From CAZDGV01 sp964505195 (GTDB taxonomy: Bacteria > Bacteroidota > Bacteroidia > Chitinophagales > Chitinophagaceae), in the NCBI GenBank assembly GCA_964505195.1, contig CAZDGV010000001.1, forward strand, positions 62,001-126,000: DNA of 64,000 nucleotides. Direction: 5' to 3'. This document shows, in pieces, positions 59,934 to 64,000 of the stretch. The translations under genes were made by a program, and so were the position numbers. Under the pieces are notes generated by a model. That model was not told where the DNA came from, ran no database searches, and worked only from the letters and a program-made list of their open reading frames with translations. Each line of letters begins with the position of its first letter. The stretch's first letter is position 1.

Positions 59934-60931
59934 GTTTTAAACCCTTTAATGGTTAGCATAAGCAAGGCGCCCAACAATGCCGGTACAATCAAATTTAGCA
60001 CCCAAACAGAGATGGTGCCTGTTAAAATTGCAGCCGCATTGGCTGTGAAAAAACCCATCACCCCTATGGCAACTTTGCCGCGCAAGCCCAGTTCTACCAA
60101 GGCAATGGTTGGCACTACCGACATGATGAAAAAAACAACTGCAATACCTGCCAAAGCATCTTGCCAGGCAATACCAACTCCTAATGCTTGCCATATAAAA
60201 ACATATTGCATGGCAAAAACAACAAAACGAAGCAAGGAATAACCAAGTATTATCATGCTTATATGAATCGGCAGATCAGCCACTGCAGGCGTATGAGCAA
60301 ACTTCTCTTTTACAAAAGGGATCTTCCGCAGCCATTGTACGAGCCATTGAATACGGAAATACAATGCCGACAAAGCAATGGTAAATACGGCAGCAAGCAC
60401 GAAAGCAAACCAAAACCAAGATGCTCCACCCTGCAAGGATGCATAAGCAGCAAGCAGCTCTTCTTGTAAAATAAACACAGCCAATAAACCAACATACAAT
60501 GTTATCAAAAGCTGGCTAACACTGGAAATCATCGTGAGTAAAACACCCTTCAGTCGATATTCCGGCGCGAGATACAATATTCTTCCCCCATATTCTCCAA
60601 TGCGGTTGGGAGTGTTGAGCGACAAGGAAATACCCGATAACACTGATTTCGCGGCCTGCTGAAACGAAAACGGATATTCGCGGTTCACCAGCAAATGCCA
60701 TTTACATGTTTCAAGTGCCCAGTTGATCGGCATGAGCAGCAGCGCAACCCACAATTTCCATGCACCCGGGGCGCTGAAAGCTCCGAGCATATGCTGCAAC
60801 GCGGGTATTAAATTGGGCTGATCGGCAATTTGTTGATAAATGGAATAGATGATCCAGATGAATAGAACCGGACCCAGAAAATAATTAAGAAATATTTTGA
60901 TGGCTTTGTTCAGCTTGCGTAGTTTGCTCAA
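59930..60931 (-). CDS. Flippase-like membrane protein (LPG synthase TM / UPF0104 type)
   Basis: 333 residues, about eight transmembrane helices, with LNTPNRIGEYGGRILYLAPEY and VPTIALVELGLRGKVAIG, typical of the lysylphosphatidylglycerol-synthase membrane domain family. It lacks the cytoplasmic transferase domain, so lipid flipping or a related step is more likely than lysyl transfer. The start is TTG at 60931, with no nearby ATG; the TTG lies within a TAATTTTG element, so the true start may be a few codons later. Only 14 bp from the divergent ruvC start. Confidence 0.82.
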   Translation of the reverse strand: MSKLRKLNKAIKIFLNYFLGPVLFIWIIYSIYQQIADQPNLIPALQHMLGAFSAPGAWKLWVALLLMPINWALETCKWHLLVNREYPFSFQQAAKSVLSGISLSLNTPNRIGEYGGRILYLAPEYRLKGVLLTMISSVSQLLITLYVGLLAVFILQEELLAAYASLQGGASWFWFAFVLAAVFTIALSALYFRIQWLVQWLRKIPFVKEKFAHTPAVADLPIHISMIILGYSLLRFVVFAMQYVFIWQALGVGIAWQDALAGIAVVFFIMSVVPTIALVELGLRGKVAIGVMGFFTANAAAILTGTISVWVLNLIVPALLGALLMLTIKGFKT

Positions 60932-60945
60932 AATTAACTTGCCCC

Positions 60946-61506
60946 TTGCAAACTTTCAGTAAAATCATTCTTGGCATTGATCCCGGCACAGTTGTGATGG
61001 GTTACGGCCTCATAGGCATACAGGGGAAGAAAATTGAATTGATAGAAATGGATGTGCTCAAACTTGCCAAAAAAAAAGATGCACATGAGCGCCTACAATT
61101 GATTCATGAGAAGGTAGCCAGCATCATTGCAACACATACCCCTACTGATTTTGCCATTGAAGCCCCCTTTTTCGGTAAGAATGTGCAAAGCATGCTGAAA
61201 CTGGGCCGTGCACAAGGTGTTGCCATTGCTACGGCCATGAGCGCAGGATTGAAAGTATGCGAATATTCTCCTAAAAAAGTGAAGCAGGCTGTTACGGGCA
61301 ATGGGAATGCAGACAAAGAAAAAATTTGGAAGATGCTACAATACCATCTTGCATTTACCGCCAAGCCAAAATATTTCGATGCCACCGATGCAGTGGCAGT
61401 AGCACTATGCCATCATTTTCAGCAGCTGGGTACAACGATGCAAAAAAATCAGAAAATGAAGGGCTGGGATGATTTTATCCGTCGTAATCCGGGAAGATTG
61501 AAATAA
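60946..61506 (+). CDS. ruvC: Crossover junction endonuclease RuvC
   Basis: 186 residues from TTG at 60946; no ATG is available upstream in frame. It resolves Holliday junctions with RuvAB (ruvB is at 46.7 kb). Active-site acids: Asp in ILGIDPGTVVMGYGL, Glu in FAIEAPFFGKN, and the pair in DATDAVAVALCHH. The length is slightly above E. coli RuvC (173). Confidence 0.95.
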   Translation: MQTFSKIILGIDPGTVVMGYGLIGIQGKKIELIEMDVLKLAKKKDAHERLQLIHEKVASIIATHTPTDFAIEAPFFGKNVQSMLKLGRAQGVAIATAMSAGLKVCEYSPKKVKQAVTGNGNADKEKIWKMLQYHLAFTAKPKYFDATDAVAVALCHHFQQLGTTMQKNQKMKGWDDFIRRNPGRLK

Positions 61507-61513
61507 GCTTTTG

Positions 61514-61894
61514 TTATTTCATTTTTTTGTAAGCCGCTAAAAAAACAATGGCGGGCAAAACGGAAAGCAATTGCCAAAGCTGAAAATTTCCGAATAAAAG
61601 ATCGCTTCCTGCTTTCAAAGCAATCACCAGCGCAAAAGCGATGGATCCCCATTTTTCAAATGCCCACACACCGCTTAATGCTACAAAAGAAAGCACCACA
61701 ATAAAAGCATTGATGGCAGAATACGCAACATGCAAATGTCCGTAAGCACCAGAAAATGTGTAGATGATCTCAAAAATTCCGTACGCAAAAAGCAGTCCAC
61801 ATAAAATTTTGATCGTCAAAGGTGGCGATACCTGATTTGCTTTTTGCGATCTGTTTTCTGATTGCTGCACAATTTTATTGGTTGAGATGAGCAA
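61514..61894 (-). CDS. Small four-helix membrane protein
   Basis: 126 residues. A polar N-terminus (NKIVQQSENRSQKANQ) is followed by four hydrophobic helices (IKILCGLLFAYGIFEIIYTF; YSAINAFIVVLSFVALSGVW; IAFALVIALKAGSDLLF; LLSVLPAIVFLAAY). No family recognised. Its start overlaps the last 20 bp of the HIT gene, so it is co-translated with it. It converges with ruvC. Confidence 0.65.
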   Translation of the reverse strand: MLISTNKIVQQSENRSQKANQVSPPLTIKILCGLLFAYGIFEIIYTFSGAYGHLHVAYSAINAFIVVLSFVALSGVWAFEKWGSIAFALVIALKAGSDLLFGNFQLWQLLSVLPAIVFLAAYKKMK

Positions 61895-62270
61895 GTATTT
61901 TTTCCTGCGCCACTTTAAGCTGATCAGGCGTTACTGTCAATTTCGGCTTTGTAAAGTTAAGGTCATCACTGCTGCTGATCGGCACGAGATGCAGATGCGC
62001 ATGCGGCACTTCGAGTCCGATGACCGTCAAGCCCACCCGATTGCAGGGAAAAGCTTTTGCAATGGCAGCTGAAATAGGCTTTGAAAATACCAAAATTTCA
62101 GATAGCAGGTTTTCAGGTAAGTCGAAGAACTGATCTACTTCCTGCTTCGGCACAACAAGTGTATGCCCTTCTGCAATGGGAAACACATCCAGAAAGGCGT
62201 AAAACATATCGTTTTCAGCAATTTTATAAGAAGGTATTTCCCCGGCAATGATTTTTGAAAAAATCGTCAT
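61875..62270 (-). CDS. HIT family nucleotide hydrolase
   Basis: 131 residues. The histidine triad HAHLHLVPI (HxHxHxx) near residue 100 and the N-terminal IFSKIIAGEIPSYKIAEND are typical of HINT-type purine nucleoside phosphoramidases. Exact substrate unknown. It follows greA by 67 bp on the same strand. Confidence 0.94.
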   Translation of the reverse strand: MTIFSKIIAGEIPSYKIAENDMFYAFLDVFPIAEGHTLVVPKQEVDQFFDLPENLLSEILVFSKPISAAIAKAFPCNRVGLTVIGLEVPHAHLHLVPISSSDDLNFTKPKLTVTPDQLKVAQEKILAHLNQ

Positions 62271-62337
62271 GACATTTCAGTTTTTCTTACAGTGAAAACA
62301 ACCAAGGAACGGAATCGCAATTTGGATTTGTGCCTGA

Positions 62338-62808
62338 TTATACTGTAATATCTTCCACTTTAAATTTCACAATGCCGGCAGGCACCTGCACTTCTGCCAT
62401 ATCACCCACTACCTTACCCAACAAGCCCTTTCCGATGGGTGAAGAAACGGAGATTTTACCTGCTTTCAGGTCGGCTTCTTTTTCACTCACAATTTGATAG
62501 GTAATCTTTTTTTGCGTTGCCAGATTGGTAACGGTAACCTTGGTTAGTATAGCCACGCGACTGGTATCGATGGTGCTTTCATCAACAATGCGCGCATTGG
62601 CAATCAACCCCTCCAGCTGCTTAATTTTTGCTTCTAACATACCCTGCGCTTCTTTCGCAGCATCGTATTCGGCATTTTCACGCAGGTCACCTTTTTCACG
62701 TGCTTCTGCAATGGCGCGGGCAGCGGCAGGTCGCTCTACAGCTTTCATTTGCTGCAATTCCGCTTGCATTTTTTCGAGTGTTTCCCGGGTTACGTATTGT
62801 ACGCTCAT
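62338..62808 (-). CDS. greA: Transcription elongation factor GreA
   Basis: 156 residues from the ATG at 62808. The N-terminal coiled coil (YVTRETLEKMQAELQQMKAVERP) carries the DLRENAEYDAAKE tip whose acids enter the polymerase secondary channel to trigger transcript cleavage; the C-terminal FKBP-like domain (YQIVSEKEADLKAGKISVSSPIGK) follows. The leader between its promoter and start contains a terminator hairpin. Confidence 0.95.
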   Translation of the reverse strand: MSVQYVTRETLEKMQAELQQMKAVERPAAARAIAEAREKGDLRENAEYDAAKEAQGMLEAKIKQLEGLIANARIVDESTIDTSRVAILTKVTVTNLATQKKITYQIVSEKEADLKAGKISVSSPIGKGLLGKVVGDMAEVQVPAGIVKFKVEDITV

Positions 62809-62826
62809 AACTGGTTCGTGTTTTAC

Positions 62827-62865
62827 AAAAAAGAACAACGCCTCAGAATCTCTGCTGAAGCGTTG
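62827..62865 (-). terminator. Terminator/attenuator in the greA leader
   Basis: On the minus strand CAACGC pairs with GCGTTG (62865-62860 with 62841-62836), an inner TCAG/CTGA stem follows after one mismatch, and TTCTTTTTT comes directly after. It ends 18 bp before the greA ATG. Confidence 0.7.
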
Positions 62866-62879
62866 CGGTCATCGATGTG

Positions 62880-62887
62880 CAAAAATA
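62880..62887 (-). promoter_or_regulatory. -7 promoter element for greA
   Basis: The minus strand reads TATTTTTG, exact TAnnTTTG, upstream of the leader terminator and after the stop of the dehydrogenase gene. Confidence 0.5.
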
Positions 62888-62930
62888 AAAAAATTCCTGA
62901 AACCTTACTCAGTAAACAGATAATTAACAA

Positions 62931-63863
62931 TTAATCCGCTTTCATAAGTCCAATTTTATCGGCCAGCACCTTACTCATTTTAAAAAATGCCTCATGGCTA
63001 TACCCAGCAATATGCGGCGTAATCAACACATTGGGTAAGGACAATAATGTATTGAGTTGTTTTGTTTCCAACTCTGAATACGTTTCCAGTCTTTCGTTCT
63101 CCAACACATCTAGGCCGGCACCCGCAATTTGCTGATGCGTTAAGGCATCGAGCAAGGCCGCAGTATCGTGTACCTTACCCCGACTGGTATTTAAAAACCA
63201 GGGTTGCTTTTTCATCTGCGCAAAAAAAGCTTTATCCGCCATATGCATTGTTTCAGCATTCAGCGGAACATGCATGCTTACCACATCGCTCTGCTGCAGC
63301 AATGTTTGCAAGCTTACCTCTTTTACATTTTCTGAACCAAAAGATGTTCGATATTTATCGTAAGCCAATATTTGCACTCCAAAGCCGGCAAGCTTTCTTG
63401 CAAAAGCTGCACCGGTATTTCCATATCCAATAATACCTACTGTAAGCGTACCCAGTTCGCGGCCGCGGTTTTCCTCGCGCAGCCATTTACCTGCTTTCAC
63501 TTCGGCGCTGCTTACCTGTATGCGATTCATCAGGTTCAGTAATAAAGCAAGTGCATGTTCGCCAACGGCATCACAGTTGCCTTCAGGACTGCTATAAACC
63601 TGAATACCCCTTGCTTCGGCAGCTTCCAGATCCACGTGTTCCAAACCGCTGCCCAATCGGCCAATCCACTGCAGTGCGGGCGAATGATTGAGCAGATTAC
63701 GATCTACACGAATACCCGTTGAAATCACCAGACCTTGTGCATCCTGCATCCATGAAAGCAGATCTTCATAAGATATCCCCGGCTGAAAAATAATTTCGTA
63801 ACCACTTTTTTCCAAGCGGTTGAGCAGGGAAGGGTGGCAACGAGATGTAATGACTGCTTTCAT
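62931..63863 (-). CDS. D-2-hydroxyacid dehydrogenase family protein
   Basis: 310 residues. NAD-dependent family of phosphoglycerate, glycerate and lactate dehydrogenases. NAD motif VGIIGYGNTGAAFA near 144, catalytic Arg in NTSRGKVHD, Glu in GLDVLENERLE and His in ITPHIAGYS. It has no C-terminal ACT domain, so a SerA-like role is not certain. It lies 29 bp after rsmA on the same strand. Confidence 0.9.
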   Translation of the reverse strand: MKAVITSRCHPSLLNRLEKSGYEIIFQPGISYEDLLSWMQDAQGLVISTGIRVDRNLLNHSPALQWIGRLGSGLEHVDLEAAEARGIQVYSSPEGNCDAVGEHALALLLNLMNRIQVSSAEVKAGKWLREENRGRELGTLTVGIIGYGNTGAAFARKLAGFGVQILAYDKYRTSFGSENVKEVSLQTLLQQSDVVSMHVPLNAETMHMADKAFFAQMKKQPWFLNTSRGKVHDTAALLDALTHQQIAGAGLDVLENERLETYSELETKQLNTLLSLPNVLITPHIAGYSHEAFFKMSKVLADKIGLMKAD

Positions 63864-63892
63864 GATACTTTGCGCAATAAAATTATTTCATT

Positions 63893-64000
63893 TGAAAAGT
63901 AAGTGCTGCAAAATCTGCAACAGACAACTGCTCAGCTCTTTTACTGAAAATAGGGTCCTGCAAAAATGCTTCATCGAACAACCCTTTCACGGCGTTGCGC
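63893..64000 (-). CDS. rsmA: 16S rRNA dimethyladenosine transferase RsmA/KsgA, 3' end only
   Basis: The last 35 codons before the stop at 63893-63895 read RNAVKGLFDEAFLQ and FSKRAEQLSVADFAALT, matching the C-terminal end of RsmA (the R-x-E-x-LS motif). RsmA dimethylates A1518 and A1519 of 16S rRNA. The rest lies beyond the window edge. Confidence 0.75.

Noticed and set aside
1..64000. Search for insertion sequences, integrases, phage genes, toxin-antitoxin pairs or a defence island
   Set aside because: No transposase, integrase, phage structural gene, restriction enzyme or cas-like motif was seen in any supported gene.

Overview
The window reads as chromosomal housekeeping DNA of a Bacteroidota bacterium, most likely a Chitinophagaceae-like member. 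Visible support: a fused LpxC-FabZ protein, a SusC/SusD outer-membrane pair, the type IX secretion proteins PorX and PorT, a menaquinone-type UbiE/MenG, two adjacent ClpP genes, families seen mainly in this phylum (DUF3098, RprY-like regulator), and repeated TAnnTTTG promoter elements, the -7 motif of this phylum. Genus assignment is inference. Layout: 1-8 kb holds the start of pabB (cut by the window edge), an acidic disordered protein, purA, relA/spoT, tRNA-Leu(UAG), tig, clpP-clpP and clpX. 9-14 kb is a minus-strand run of acyl-CoA dehydrogenase, a helix-hairpin-helix protein, a PhnP-like hydrolase, a small unknown protein and porX. 14-19.5 kb is a plus-strand lipid A block: HD phosphohydrolase, lpxD, lpxC-fabZ, lpxA and an ABC ATPase that starts inside lpxA. 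19.5-25 kb has alanine dehydrogenase, tsaE, a copper-type P-type ATPase and recQ. 25-30 kb has susD/susC without neighbouring glycanases. 30-40 kb has a GroES-like protein, an orphan RprY-like regulator, engB, ubiE-porT, dihydroorotase, a short MutS-like ATPase, yifB/comM, an ABC exporter and DUF983/DUF2721 proteins. 40.7-44.3 kb is a small outer-membrane locus (beta-barrel protein, lipoprotein, TonB receptor) whose three genes share one palindromic box. 44-64 kb has a thiolase, pyrD, ruvB, an M23 peptidase, a DEAD-box helicase with a structured leader, leuS, ftsX-DUF3098-uppP, an Atg22/UMF1-type transporter, DUF3108 and a flippase-like membrane protein, ruvC, a HIT protein, greA with a leader terminator, a 2-hydroxyacid dehydrogenase and the 3' end of rsmA. 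No integrase, transposase, phage gene, CRISPR array, rRNA or recognisable defence system was seen. The most interesting material is regulatory: the shared GCAACA-n-TGTTGC box at the TonB/lipoprotein/beta-barrel locus, including a perfect 23-bp palindrome inside the receptor gene next to a predicted internal promoter; a hairpin-plus-T-run between promoter and start of greA; a bulged 17-bp stem in the DEAD-box helicase leader; a mirrored divergent promoter between leuS and ftsX; and two divergent genes (ruvC and a flippase-like gene) with TTG starts only 14 bp apart. All functional statements come from reading motifs and recalled family knowledge; no database search or structure prediction was run.
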